Source: Chryseobacterium piscicola (GTDB lineage: Bacteria; Bacteroidota; Bacteroidia; Flavobacteriales; Weeksellaceae). From it: a stretch of 64,000 nucleotides of DNA. Shown in pieces: positions 19,413 through 29,900 of the stretch. Each line of letters starts with the position of its first letter. Within the stretch, counting starts at the first letter, position 1. The stretch covers positions 744,001 through 808,000 of the forward strand of contig NZ_FTOJ01000001.1 in assembly GCF_900156685.1 (NCBI RefSeq), given 5' to 3'. The notes under the pieces were generated by a model. The model did not search any database. It was not told the origin of the DNA and saw nothing but the letters and a program-made list of their open reading frames with translations. A program made the position numbers and the translations under genes.

Positions 19413-19460
19413 CAGCAGTATAGTACGGGATGCTGTAAATAGGATTACAATCTAAATTTG
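19413..19460 (+). promoter_or_regulatory. Aldolase-gene promoter: shared 21-bp operator plus perfect -7 box
   Basis: The operator at 19413-19433 (CAGCAGTATA ... GGGATGC) is followed after exactly 19 bases by TAAATTTG at 19453, a perfect TANNTTTG. An 11-bp inverted pair, AGATTGTAATC at 19350-19360 and GATTACAATCT at 19443-19453, brackets the operator and touches the -7 box. This suggests a second regulatory input. Confidence 0.6.
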
Positions 19461-19489
19461 AGTAAAATTCAGAAACAAAAAGAAAACAA

Positions 19490-21592
19490 ATGGAAAACGT
19501 AAAAACATTCAAATACGTAGATTATTTATGGGATGAAAACAAAGCAGAATCTTTTGGCGACGACCAGGTGGCTTTATTTTTATACCGTTCAAACATATTA
19601 GGAGCTGATCTTAGAATTACAAATTATGGTGGAGGTAACACAAGTTGCAAAACCATCGAAAAAGACCCATTAACTAATGAGGAAGTTGAGGTAATGTGGG
19701 TAAAAGGTTCAGGTGGTGACATCGGAACTTTAACAAGAAAAGGTATCGCAGGATTATATACTGAAAGACTCAGAAACCTTAAAAATGTTTACCAAGGTCT
19801 TTCAGACGAAGACAGAATGGTAGGTTTATTCAATCACTGTATTTTCGATTTGGAAAGCAAAGCACCTTCTATTGATACGCCACTTCATGGTTTACTTCCA
19901 TTTAAACATATAGATCACCTTCACCCAGATGCATTAATTGCAGTTGCCGCAGCGAAAGACAGCGAAGCAATTACCAAAGAAATCTGGGGTGATACAATGG
20001 GATGGGTGCCATGGCAGCGTCCAGGTTTTGATTTAGGTTTACAATTAGAAAAATGTTTAGCGGATAACCCAGGAATCAGAGGAATCGTTTTAGGTAGCCA
20101 CGGATTGTTTACCTGGGGAGATACTTCTTACGAATCGTATATGAACAGCTTAGAAGTTATCGAAATGGCTTCTGAATACATCGCTAAAAAAATTGCAGAA
20201 AACGGACAGGTTTTTGGCGGACAAAAAGTAGAATCTCTTCCTGCTGATGAACGTAAAAACAAAGCAGCACAAATCATGCCTGTACTAAGAGGTCTCGCTT
20301 CTTCAGAAAACAGAATGATAGGTCATTTTACAGACAACGATGTGGTGTTACAATATATCAACAGTAATGATTTGGAGCGTTTGGCTCCTCTTGGAACTTC
20401 TTGCCCAGATCACTTCCTGAGAACAAAAATTCAACCTTTGGTGTTGACTTTAGATAAAAATGAAGATGTAAGCAATTCCAAAGCGGTTTTAGACAAACTA
20501 AATCCTCTTTTCGAACAATACAGACAAGAATACAAAGATTATTACGAAACCTGTAAACATCCGAACAGCCCTGCAATGCGTGATCCCAATCCGGTAATCA
20601 TCATTTATCCGGGAGTGGGAATGTTCAGTTTTTCAAAAGATAAGCAAACAACTCGTGTAGCCAGCGAATTTTATGTGAATGCAATCAATGTAATGCGTGG
20701 TGCAGAAGCTATTTCCGAATACACTTCTTTACCAAGACAAGAAGCTTTCGACATAGAATACTGGTTGTTGGAAGAGGCTAAATTACAAAGAATGCCCAAA
20801 GAAAAACCATTGTCTAGAAAAATTGCGATAGTAACCGGAGCAGGTGGAGGAATAGGACAGGCTATCGCGGATAAAATGCTTCAGGAAGGAGCTGTAGTCG
20901 TTTTTACTGACCTTAATCAAGAAGCTGTAAAATCTGTAACTGCAAAATACAGCAAAGATCAAGCGATTGCTGTTGATTGTGATGTGACAAGCGAAGAGGC
21001 AATCGCCAACGCTTTTAAAGAAGCTGTTTTAGCGTTCGGTGGAGTAGATATCATCGTGCATTCTGCAGGTTTGGCGATTTCTAAATCTTTGGAAGATACC
21101 ACCACAAAAGACTGGGATTTACTGGAAAATGTTCTGGTAAAAGGCCAATTCTTAATGGCGAAAAGCGGTGCTGAGGTTTTGAAAAAGCAAAATTTAGGTG
21201 GAGACATCGTTAATATTGCAAGTAAAAATGGTTTGGTTGCCGGACCGAATAACGTAGCTTACGGAACTGCAAAAGCAGCACAGCAGCACATGACAAGATT
21301 ATTGGCAGCAGAATTGGCAGCTGATAAAATCCGTGTGAATGTGGTAAATCCGGACGGCGTGATCGTTGGAAGCAAAATCTGGGAAGGTTCTTGGGCAGAA
21401 GGTCGCGCAAAAGCAAACGGAATTTCTGTAGAAGAATTGCCAGCATTTTACGCAAAAAGAAACTTATTAAACGAAATTATCCTTCCCGAAGACATCGCCA
21501 ATGGAGTATTCGCATGTGTAGCTATTTTAGATAAAACAACCGGAAACATCATCAATGTAGATGGCGGAATGGCCAATGCATTCCCAAGATAG
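19490..21592 (+). CDS. Bifunctional rhamnulose-1-phosphate aldolase / short-chain dehydrogenase
   Basis: Two-domain enzyme of the type sometimes called RhaEW or RhaD. The N-terminal class II aldolase domain splits rhamnulose-1-phosphate into dihydroxyacetone phosphate and L-lactaldehyde. The C-terminal SDR domain should oxidise L-lactaldehyde to L-lactate. Evidence for the aldolase half: NYGGGNTSCK near residue 45, the metal-binding stretch HGLLPFKHIDHLHPDAL, and GIVLGSHGLFTWGDT. Evidence for the dehydrogenase half: the cofactor motif VTGAGGGIG from residue 448 and the catalytic YGTAK (Y591, K595). 700 residues is normal for the fusion. It is monocistronic here. Rhamnose isomerase and rhamnulokinase, expected partners, are not in the window. 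Confidence 0.92.
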   Translation: MENVKTFKYVDYLWDENKAESFGDDQVALFLYRSNILGADLRITNYGGGNTSCKTIEKDPLTNEEVEVMWVKGSGGDIGTLTRKGIAGLYTERLRNLKNVYQGLSDEDRMVGLFNHCIFDLESKAPSIDTPLHGLLPFKHIDHLHPDALIAVAAAKDSEAITKEIWGDTMGWVPWQRPGFDLGLQLEKCLADNPGIRGIVLGSHGLFTWGDTSYESYMNSLEVIEMASEYIAKKIAENGQVFGGQKVESLPADERKNKAAQIMPVLRGLASSENRMIGHFTDNDVVLQYINSNDLERLAPLGTSCPDHFLRTKIQPLVLTLDKNEDVSNSKAVLDKLNPLFEQYRQEYKDYYETCKHPNSPAMRDPNPVIIIYPGVGMFSFSKDKQTTRVASEFYVNAINVMRGAEAISEYTSLPRQEAFDIEYWLLEEAKLQRMPKEKPLSRKIAIVTGAGGGIGQAIADKMLQEGAVVVFTDLNQEAVKSVTAKYSKDQAIAVDCDVTSEEAIANAFKEAVLAFGGVDIIVHSAGLAISKSLEDTTTKDWDLLENVLVKGQFLMAKSGAEVLKKQNLGGDIVNIASKNGLVAGPNNVAYGTAKAAQQHMTRLLAAELAADKIRVNVVNPDGVIVGSKIWEGSWAEGRAKANGISVEELPAFYAKRNLLNEIILPEDIANGVFACVAILDKTTGNIINVDGGMANAFPR

Positions 21593-21641
21593 TATTTTTG
21601 ATTCTCGGATTTTAGCTGTCAGTTTTTAAAATTCAATTTTA

Positions 21642-21758
21642 TGGGCAGCTAATCCGCCCTCCGTTCCCGCTTTTTTGTTCGTCGTACCTCCTCACAAAAA
21701 GAGCTCCACTCAGGTCGGGCTGCGAGGGATTCGAAAAAACAGATTTATCGATTGGAAA
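21642..21758 (+). repeat. Dispersed intergenic element, family B, copy 2
   Basis: Opens GGGCAGCTAATCCGCCC and closes TCGGGCTGCGAGGG at about 21730, then ATTTATCGATTGGAAAG. It is clearly related to 7796-7960, including the inner inverted T/A runs. It immediately precedes the 68-bp tandem array. Confidence 0.75.
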
Positions 21759-21774
21759 GCCACGAAGTAGACAC

Positions 21775-22466
21775 ATCATTATCATAGGGTAAAGCCCTAT
21801 GTAAAGGGCAACGAAGAATTCAAAAAGCCACGAAGTGGCGACATCATCAGCATAGGGTAAAGCCCTATGGAAAGTGCATCGAAGGATACAAAAATCCACG
21901 AAGTGACGACATCATTAGCATAGGGTAAAGCCCTATGGAAAGTGCAGCGAAGGATTCAAAAATCCACAAAGTGGCGACATCATTAGCACAGGGTGAAGCC
22001 CTATGGAAAGAGCAGCGAAGGATTCAAAAATCCACGAAGTGGCGACATCATTAGCACAGAGTGAAGCCCTATGGTAAGTGCAGCGAAGGATTCAAAAAGC
22101 CACGAAGTGGCGACATCATTAGCATAGTGTGAAGCCCTATGGAAAGGACAACGAAGGATTCAAAAATCCACAAAGTGGCGACATCATTAGCATAGGGTGA
22201 AGCCCTATGGAAAGTGCAGCGAAGAATTCAAAAATCCACGAAGTGGCGACATCATTAGCATAGCGTAAAGCCCTATGGAAAGTGCAACGAAGGATTCAAA
22301 AATCCACGAAGTGGCGACATCATTAGCATAGGGTAAAGCCCTATGGAAAGTGCAACGAAGGATTCAAAAAGCCACGAAGTGGCGACATCATTAGCGTAGG
22401 GTGAAGCCCTATTACGATTAAAGTAGTCATTTAAAGAGCCCCAAAGGGGTGAAATCAATATTTAAC
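21775..22466 (+). repeat. Tandem array of about ten 68-bp units, each with two hairpins (family A)
   Basis: The anchor string CATAGGGT (or a close variant) recurs at 21783, 21851, 21919, 21987, 22055, 22123, 22191, 22259, 22327 and 22395, always 68 bases apart. Each unit holds the hairpin ATAGGGT-GAAG-CCCTAT and the hairpin CCAC-GAA-GTGG, the latter followed by CGACATCATTAG. Units differ by a few substitutions. The array ends (22434-22466) in AGAGCCCCAAAGGGGTGAAATC, the same layout as the single copies at 3904 and 8025, so it is probably an expansion of that dispersed element. No coding capacity beyond short chance frames. Confidence 0.85.
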
Positions 22467-22517
22467 GTTATTTTTAGTCCATCAATATAACCTTGACAAA
22501 GTTAAAGTTAACTACTC

Positions 22518-22554
22518 AAAAAGCCTTTGAATACTATATTCTTTGGCTTTTTTT
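22518..22554 (+). terminator. Probable intrinsic terminator downstream of the repeat array
   Basis: AAAGCC (22520-22525) pairs with GGCTTT (22545-22550), with an inner GAAT/ATTC stem and a run of seven T. It is the first good terminator downstream of the aldolase gene. Confidence 0.6.
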
Positions 22555-22948
<394 letters not shown>

Positions 22949-23058
22949 CGGCTTTTAAAACCTTCAATATTAGGTACGGATTAAAGTTTTACATAAGTTA
23001 AATAAAAAGTTAATTGTTGTATGATGATTAACTTACGGTTGATCATGAGTCATATTTT

Positions 23059-24987
23059 TTACATTTTTTCCCAATTATTAGGAATGAGTTTCAATCCGTC
23101 TCTCCAAATTTCAGTTACTGCATCCTTAAATCTATCATTATTTAAATATGCGTGGTCTGTAATAATCACTTGAAGATTAGGTGTCAGTGATTCCACTATA
23201 TCAAAAATGAAATCAAACATTTTATTTACAGCTAATTCATCGGCACTAACTTCAACCAAATCATCGGTTTTTTCTGGTGGATAATAAACTTGAGTCGGTT
23301 GGTCAAAAATTATAAAACGAGGTATTGGTCTATTATTTTGGATGAAATGTTGATGAAGTGCTAATGTTATCAGAAGGTGGTAGGCAACCCAGTTTGCTCC
23401 ACTACCAATTTGCGGAAGTGCAATTGGTTTTGTCTCAGTATCAATAAACATCGTTAATTTACCCAAATCAAACCTTATTGGAGAATCTTGATATTCAACA
23501 TCAAGATTTTCAACCCATTTGCTCATTTGGAGATTTATCTTGTTTAAAATTGATAATAGTTTCTCTTTTTCATTATCACTATCAACTTTATTCTCTAGTT
23601 CTTTTATTCTAAATTTTAAGTTGTCTATTTTTGAAACGATATTTTCAGTTTCGATATCTGTATCTATGCTCTCAAGAAATAAGCTAACCCGCCCAATTAC
23701 TTTTCCTCTTCTGATATTTAAATCTCTTAACGTTCTTGCTTTCTCATCTTCAATGTATAATGCAGTAATGCTTTTTTCGATTTTCTTTAATTCACTTTCA
23801 ATTTCGTGATAACTTCCTTCTACAGATTCAATATATGCTTGAATTCTAGGGCTTTCAGCCTTTGTAAATTTCAAGTCATTTTTTATATTATCTAATGATT
23901 GGTTTATATTTACAATTGTAGGAATTGCAACATCTAAAATACTATCACATAGTGGGCAAGCGTTTGGATTAAATTCTGAATTTTCTGAATATAACTTTAT
24001 AGACTCTAGTCTAATTTCTTGTTGTTTAGCTTCTGTAGAATACCCAAATGAATTTTTCAAATAATCAGTGGCTGCTTTTCTATTATCGGATATTTTTCCT
24101 AATTCAATTTTTAGTTCACTTCGTCTATCTACTAGTTCTTTTAATGCTGAATTTTCACCTTTAACTTGCAAAGGTTGATATTCCCATTTTGAAACCTGTT
24201 CTAAATATTGATATGCTTCCGGTTGACTTTTTGGCGAAACAGTTTTTTCTAAAATCCCTATTTCTTTTGCCTCTTCAATTAGAGAATATGCTTGGCTTAT
24301 CCCTTCTGATTTAATTTTTTCGGCTTCTCTTTGCTCCCTGTTTAATCTATTTAATTGTTTTTTTAATTGTGTAATCTCACTTTCAATTAAAAGAGAATCT
24401 TCATTCACCGCACCTAGGAAATAAGGTAGTGTATCCTTGATAGATTGAGGGACAAATTCTTTATTTTGATTATAAAATAGCTGATGTGGATCAGCTACTA
24501 AATATTGAGGTTGATAACTGTAAAAACGAGAATGTTTGAAATTTGCTTTCAATGGTTCTCTTGTTAAAGAATCTGGAATATGAAGATTTTCTGAAATGCC
24601 AATTTTTCTAGTTAGAAATTCTTTGAGAGTATCAATATTTAGATTTGAGTTTATATCATCAAACTCTGGAATTGCGTCACCAATATTACGAGTTAGTTGA
24701 ACTGTAGTAGATGCAATTATTCCTTTAATATTTGGATTTTCTCTTGCGATGAAAACAGATTCATTATCTTCAAAAGTTACAATTACAGAAAAATAAGAAA
24801 CTGTATCTCTAATAATACCTTCCGGAATATCACATCCTGATGAAGCTAAACAGTAATTAACGATTTCAATTAATGCTGATTTTCCTGATTTAGATTCACC
24901 TGTTATAATATTTACTTTACCCAAGTTGAAAGGCAATATTCTTTTTTCACCTTTTAGACTATATAGGATTACTTTATTTATTTGCAT
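23059..24987 (-). CDS. ABC-3C-type SMC/Rad50-like ATPase (DUF3732-like)
   Basis: DNA-end-sensing type ATPase, predicted motor or sensor of an ABC-three-component conflict system. 642 residues. The Walker A motif is GESKSGKS (30-37). A long coiled coil (about 190-290 and 365-480) flanks a Rad50-like zinc hook CPLC (C344, C347). The Walker B region reads RFIIFDQPTQVYYP (D562), with Gln where most ABC ATPases have the catalytic Glu. This DQP form is what I recall for DUF3732 proteins. The signature motif is divergent (QIGSGANWVAYH). The next upstream gene ends 2 bases before this start. It is the last gene of a three-gene minus-strand unit. Antiphage function is inferred from the family, not shown here. 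Confidence 0.8.
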   Translation of the reverse strand: MQINKVILYSLKGEKRILPFNLGKVNIITGESKSGKSALIEIVNYCLASSGCDIPEGIIRDTVSYFSVIVTFEDNESVFIARENPNIKGIIASTTVQLTRNIGDAIPEFDDINSNLNIDTLKEFLTRKIGISENLHIPDSLTREPLKANFKHSRFYSYQPQYLVADPHQLFYNQNKEFVPQSIKDTLPYFLGAVNEDSLLIESEITQLKKQLNRLNREQREAEKIKSEGISQAYSLIEEAKEIGILEKTVSPKSQPEAYQYLEQVSKWEYQPLQVKGENSALKELVDRRSELKIELGKISDNRKAATDYLKNSFGYSTEAKQQEIRLESIKLYSENSEFNPNACPLCDSILDVAIPTIVNINQSLDNIKNDLKFTKAESPRIQAYIESVEGSYHEIESELKKIEKSITALYIEDEKARTLRDLNIRRGKVIGRVSLFLESIDTDIETENIVSKIDNLKFRIKELENKVDSDNEKEKLLSILNKINLQMSKWVENLDVEYQDSPIRFDLGKLTMFIDTETKPIALPQIGSGANWVAYHLLITLALHQHFIQNNRPIPRFIIFDQPTQVYYPPEKTDDLVEVSADELAVNKMFDFIFDIVESLTPNLQVIITDHAYLNNDRFKDAVTEIWRDGLKLIPNNWEKM

Positions 24988-24989
24988 AA

Positions 24990-25484
24990 TTAAGGAGTTA
25001 TTCTAAGAAAGGAATAGATAGATTTTACGTCACTAGTAAAAGAAAGCCATTTCCCTAATGATTGGGCTTTCTTCAAAATGTCGTTATATTCATCATATTC
25101 ATCTCCATTAAATTTTTTTACTTTAGTCTTATCAGTTTCAATTTCGCCTTTTTCGTTTATTTGTATTTTATTGTAGGCTATAGAAAAGCTAAGTGCTTCT
25201 TTAGTATATTTAACCAAATTCTTAGCTCTTTTAGAAAAATCAAAAAATAGATTGTCATTATTTTCCACCCAAACAAAAAAATAAGTTCTTGTACTTCGAG
25301 GTAATCTTTCTCTAGTTTCCTTATGTAGTAAAATGGGTAATACAATAAAAGAAAAAGCAAATGGAAATTTAGTATTAGCATGTTTGTTATATTCCATTGC
25401 CGCAACCCTAATTATCTCACCACAAAATGCAGGATTAAATAAGTTTGCTACAATCGTATTTCTATCTGTCCAATTTGTTCTCAT
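24990..25484 (-). CDS. ABC-3C system middle component
   Basis: 164-residue small protein lying between the ATPase and the nuclease-like gene, as expected for the middle component of ABC-three-component systems. Its start overlaps the upstream gene by 4 bases, and it stops 2 bases before the ATPase start. The early part RNTIVANLFNPAFCGEIIRVAA followed by FAFSFIVLPILLHKETRERLP matches my memory of middle-component families (helical, with an NPAFC-like motif near residue 17). No catalytic residues are evident, so it is probably an adaptor linking the ATPase to the effector. Confidence 0.7.
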   Translation of the reverse strand: MRTNWTDRNTIVANLFNPAFCGEIIRVAAMEYNKHANTKFPFAFSFIVLPILLHKETRERLPRSTRTYFFVWVENNDNLFFDFSKRAKNLVKYTKEALSFSIAYNKIQINEKGEIETDKTKVKKFNGDEYDEYNDILKKAQSLGKWLSFTSDVKSIYSFLRITP

Positions 25485-26671
25485 ATTTCCTTGTCAAAGT
25501 TTGGATGCCAGCCAATTTTTTTTTCGTCTGATAAAATTTGATAGCTTCCTCTAGTTAAATAATCTTCATTAAATTTTTCTCTTATTTTTATTTGTGGACA
25601 ACTAGTGGCAAATTGATTTATGTAGAAATCTTTTCCGAGTTTTTTTAAGTCATCATCCGTTTTTCCATCTGCTTCATCACTCATTATCTCAAAAATATTT
25701 TGCCAGTAATCTCTGAGCTTTTTATCATACTCTTCTTCCTCTTCAGGATTTAAAAGATGTAATCTCAGCCATTTAGATCTTTGCTCGAACGCTCTTCTAA
25801 AATCACTAATTGCACGTTTAACAGTTCTTGAATTAATCCCAATTGAAATAAGCTCTAACTGTTTTAAAAAGTTTTTTTCTTTTAAATTCTCTACCTCTTC
25901 ATCGGATATTTCCATTTGCTCTGGAAAGTGATTTGGTAAATTGTCAGCTTGAAAGGAGTCTCTTATGTTGGATATTTTAAGTTGTAGTTCCTCAAACTTA
26001 ATTGAATCCGATTTTCCAGTTAAATTATCAATTGTTTTTCCCAACCACCAACCATCAAGAAGTTCAAGAAATGCATCTAAATGATTGGGATAAGAGGAAA
26101 GGATAAGCTGTTTTTTTATTTTTGCATCAACTTCTGATATATCAACAGAATTATCTAAAATTCTAATACTCTGAATTAATTTTTTCTTATTTACAATACT
26201 TAATTTTTGATATTCTTCCCTTCCTTTTTTTGTTGTATCATTTGTTGAAGAAATAGCAATAGAGTCCAATTTATCTATTATATCCTGTAATTCAGCATCA
26301 CTAAATATATTATCTCTTAACTTGTATAGTATACTTGTTGTTGGAATATTTTCGGTTGTTATTAAATTTAAAACCGTTTGATCAATGTCTATGGTTCCAT
26401 TCAATATGTACTCCGACCAAATTCTAATAGTTTTCCAAAAGTCAACACTAGAATCAGTTAAATTTGCTTTGCTTTTAATGTGAAGTTTTGTTTGATAAAG
26501 ATTGGTTGAATTAACATCAGTTATATCAATATCATCGAGACATTCAATTCTTAAAACAGGATTATCAAGATTTCGACTATTTGTCAAAAGCAATAGCAAA
26601 GCATATTTAATCTGATATATGTAACCTAATGATGGTTCTTTTGCAGAAAAGTTAGTAGAAGTATCAGCCAT
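25481..26671 (-). CDS. ABC-3C system protein with restriction-endonuclease-like N-terminus
   Basis: 396 residues. The first 70 residues carry a pattern typical of Cap4/DUF4297-like restriction-endonuclease folds: LGYIYQIKYALLLLL, then IECLDDI (E43, D46, D47) and YQTKLH (Q60, K62), a plausible E...DD...QxK nuclease centre. The middle (about 85-230) is helical. The C-terminal part, with WLRLHLLNPEEEEEYD, probably binds the ATPase or middle component. It is first in the three-gene unit and preceded by a good promoter. The nuclease call is inferred from the spacing of the acidic residues and the QxK motif. The protein could also be a recognition subunit without cleavage activity. Confidence 0.65.
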   Translation of the reverse strand: MADTSTNFSAKEPSLGYIYQIKYALLLLLTNSRNLDNPVLRIECLDDIDITDVNSTNLYQTKLHIKSKANLTDSSVDFWKTIRIWSEYILNGTIDIDQTVLNLITTENIPTTSILYKLRDNIFSDAELQDIIDKLDSIAISSTNDTTKKGREEYQKLSIVNKKKLIQSIRILDNSVDISEVDAKIKKQLILSSYPNHLDAFLELLDGWWLGKTIDNLTGKSDSIKFEELQLKISNIRDSFQADNLPNHFPEQMEISDEEVENLKEKNFLKQLELISIGINSRTVKRAISDFRRAFEQRSKWLRLHLLNPEEEEEYDKKLRDYWQNIFEIMSDEADGKTDDDLKKLGKDFYINQFATSCPQIKIREKFNEDYLTRGSYQILSDEKKIGWHPNFDKEI

Positions 26672-26699
26672 ATTTTATTTGTAACAACAGTGAGTCTAA

Positions 26700-26730
26700 C
26701 AAATTTAAGTTTATTTCTAATATTCACAAC
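26700..26730 (-). promoter_or_regulatory. Promoter of the ABC-3C unit
   Basis: Read on the minus strand: GTTG (26727-26730), 19 bases, then TAAATTTG (26700-26707), a perfect Bacteroidetes -7 box with one mismatch in the -33 box. The start codon lies 28 bases further on. It shows that the ABC-3C genes can be transcribed independently of the conjugation genes. Confidence 0.6.
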
Positions 26731-26942
26731 TAAAAAAGTCCTCAAACTGAGAGCTTTAAAAATTTTCAATATATGTTACAACTACCTTAATGTATTAAGA
26801 TCATTTCATAGATGTGTTTTTTCCAGCTAATACATCTCAAACAAAAACTTAGTCGCAAAAGAATTACAGACATGGTTAATAGGATTTGAAAAATTGTAAT
26901 TAATTATTAGAATCTAATAAATTTTTATAATGCACCATTTTA

Positions 26943-29900
26943 TTATCTTTTCCTTCCCACAGATTCTCTTTCTTCCAAATTTAGATTAAAAATATTTTTC
27001 TCAAAATGAGCAATTTCTAAATTTTGTTTAGGATCAATAATTGAAGATGCTTTAAAAAGAAAAACATTTTCTTCGACTCTTTCCTTCAACACATCTTTGT
27101 CCTTATTCATTTTTAGTTGCTCCTTTTTTTCAATTTTGTATTGATTAACCAAATTTTCTCTAACGACCTGCAGACCTTCCAGTTGTCCATCTAGTTCCGC
27201 AATTTTATCTTCGGTCATTTTACTTTGTTTTTCAATTTCCGCTACATTTACTCCTTTTGCAGAAAGTTCTTTAATCTTTTCTTCAACCATTTCTTTGGCT
27301 AAATCAATGGATTTTTGATGGAAAGGAAGTTGGTTTCTCCAATATTCTCCGTTTTCGCTTTCTTCTTTTGAGTACCCTAAAATTCTGTTATAAGAATGTT
27401 CAGCTTTGGTAGCTTCTTCTTTAACTTTCAGAAAATCTTCATGTTTTCTCAACACAAAAGCACTATCAGCGAGATGCTTATTTTTCTCACTTTCCAATCT
27501 TTTTTTCAATAATTCAATTTCAATATTGGCTCTTGTTTCGGGATTGGTGATGATGGCGGTTTTCAGTTCTTGCGTTGAAATATCCGAAATATCCAAAACA
27601 TCGGCTCCTTTTTTCATTGCTTCCAAATATCTCGCTTGTTTGGATTGCAGTTTTTGAAGCATAAAAACATCAATACTATCTTTGGTGAGCATAAAATTGA
27701 TCCGTACATTTTCGTTTTTATTTCCTTGTCGCCACGCTCGTCCTTCGACCTGTCTTAGCGAAGTAAAATTATAAGGAAGAGAAAGCATGTAAATATCCGT
27801 CGTATTTTCCTGAAGGTTCATTCCTTCCTGAATCGCCTCACTTCCAATCACCACTTTAATTTTCCCGGAATTAAAATCATCTTGAATTTTCAAACGGTTT
27901 GGCTTGCTCGTCGCTCCAGTAATAATTCCGACTTCTTCGGGTTTATAGCCAACTTCATGAATCAAACATTCTTTCAGTTTCGGAAATTCTGCAACCGCTA
28001 ATTCAGAATAAATAATTTGTCCCGATTCTGGAATATCTTTTTTGTTCTGACGAATTAAATCCATCATCTGCTTTAATTTCGGTGAATTTTCCACAAACTC
28101 TTTTGTTGTCGGATTTTCACCATCATAATACGGAGATAAATAGGGAGAAATGGCGATCTTTCGCCCATTAAGAATATGTGTTAAAATCGCTCCTTTTTCA
28201 GTTTCGCTGAAATTTTCATTCAACAAATCATATTGTTCTTTTGTCAGGTCGTTTTGCTCAATTTTATATTCTTTGTTGACTTTATTGGGGCGAATCAGTT
28301 CCAAATTATCTTCTTCGCCTTTAATATCAATAAACTCCGATAAAAGCTGCTGAAACAAAGAATTATTCTTAAATCTTCTGACATTTGCTTTGAATTTCAC
28401 ATCACCTTTCGCATCAATTTCCATATCATTATCCGCCTCCATAAAGGTTTCAAAGAAAGTATTGACATTGAAATATCCCGATTCTTCCAAACGTTTATTG
28501 GCAATCAGCGATAAAATCGAATAATATTCCAAAGGTTTGTTGGTGAAAGGCGTCGCTGAAAGAAGCGTAACATTTCTGCCATCATTTTTATCCTGGATAT
28601 ATTGCGCTGCCATCCAAGTATTAATCCCCAATTTTGAGGTTTGCTGGTTTTGACTTCTAAAATCAGAAGCAAATCTTCGGTCTTCAACACGAACTTTTCC
28701 TACAATATGATTGGCGTTGTGGACTTCATCAAAAGTCAGATGATCGAACCCAAAATCTTCCCAATTATAGATTTTTCCACGTTTCATTTTGCCCTCGATT
28801 TCCTTTTCTTTTTCTAATTCTTTCTGAAAATCTCTTTCGCTGATGGCATTTACACTTCTCAATTCACTTTCTGAAATATAAGAAAATTTAGAAGCCAAGT
28901 CTTGGGTAATCTTTTCCGAAAAACCTATATTATTAAAACCCTCATACGTTACCAGCGTAATTTCACCGTCTTTATTATCGAATTTTGAAAGGTCATAATC
29001 TTTACCCAAATTCCCTAAAACATTGACTTTCGCATTCGGAATGGTTTCAAAAACCGTATCAACCCATTGTTTGAGGATACTTTCATTCGGAACTGCAATC
29101 AACGGTCTTTTCGCATTTCCACGTTCCATTGCTTCGTGCATTGAAAGGATTCCTGACAATGTTTTCCCAAAACCTACTTCATGAGCCAATAATCCAACTC
29201 CTTTTGTAATCTGTCTTCCGATTCCTGCTTTTTGGACTTCGGTTAAATTCAATGGGATTCCTTTTAAATTCAGATGAATTTTTGAAAATAGTGGAAATTT
29301 TGAATAATCAGGAACGTGGATATTGTTGTAATTTCTGTTGAATACTTTTACAAATCGATTCCGTAAATCATCAGGTAATTCTTCTCTCAAAAATTTGTAA
29401 AACAAATCATTGGCCGCCGCTTTTCTCCTTTCCCGAACTAATGCATTTCGCTCTTTATCACTTCCTGTTACCGTTTCGTTATCTACAAAACTTCTCACTT
29501 CCCAAGCTGAAGATCCCGCAAAAGCTTCACTTGATAATGTTCCTGCGAAATCTTTGAACTTTTCCGCAAGATTATATTGAAATTCTTTTTCTTCAGTTGC
29601 TCTTGTTTCTGAATTCCAATACGGTTTCACAACGGTTTCTAAATCAAATTGATGTACAAATTCATGATTTGGACTAATGAAAATTTCATCTAATATTTTT
29701 GGTTTTGGCAAAACATTTTCCAATAATGCTTTTTGTTTTTCATACTGATTTCCCGTTCCTCCAACCGCATTTTTATCCACGAAATCTTTTTCAAGTTGTT
29801 CAAGCTTTGCATAAATATTTCCTTCTGCATAATAAAAATCGTGAATCCATTTTCCGTCAATAAAATTGGCAAATTCGTAATGTTTTCCATAGTTGTTGAG

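Noticed and set aside
21775..22466. Possible CRISPR array
   Set aside because: The 68-bp units are similar throughout, with no unique spacers between conserved repeats, and no cas genes are nearby.
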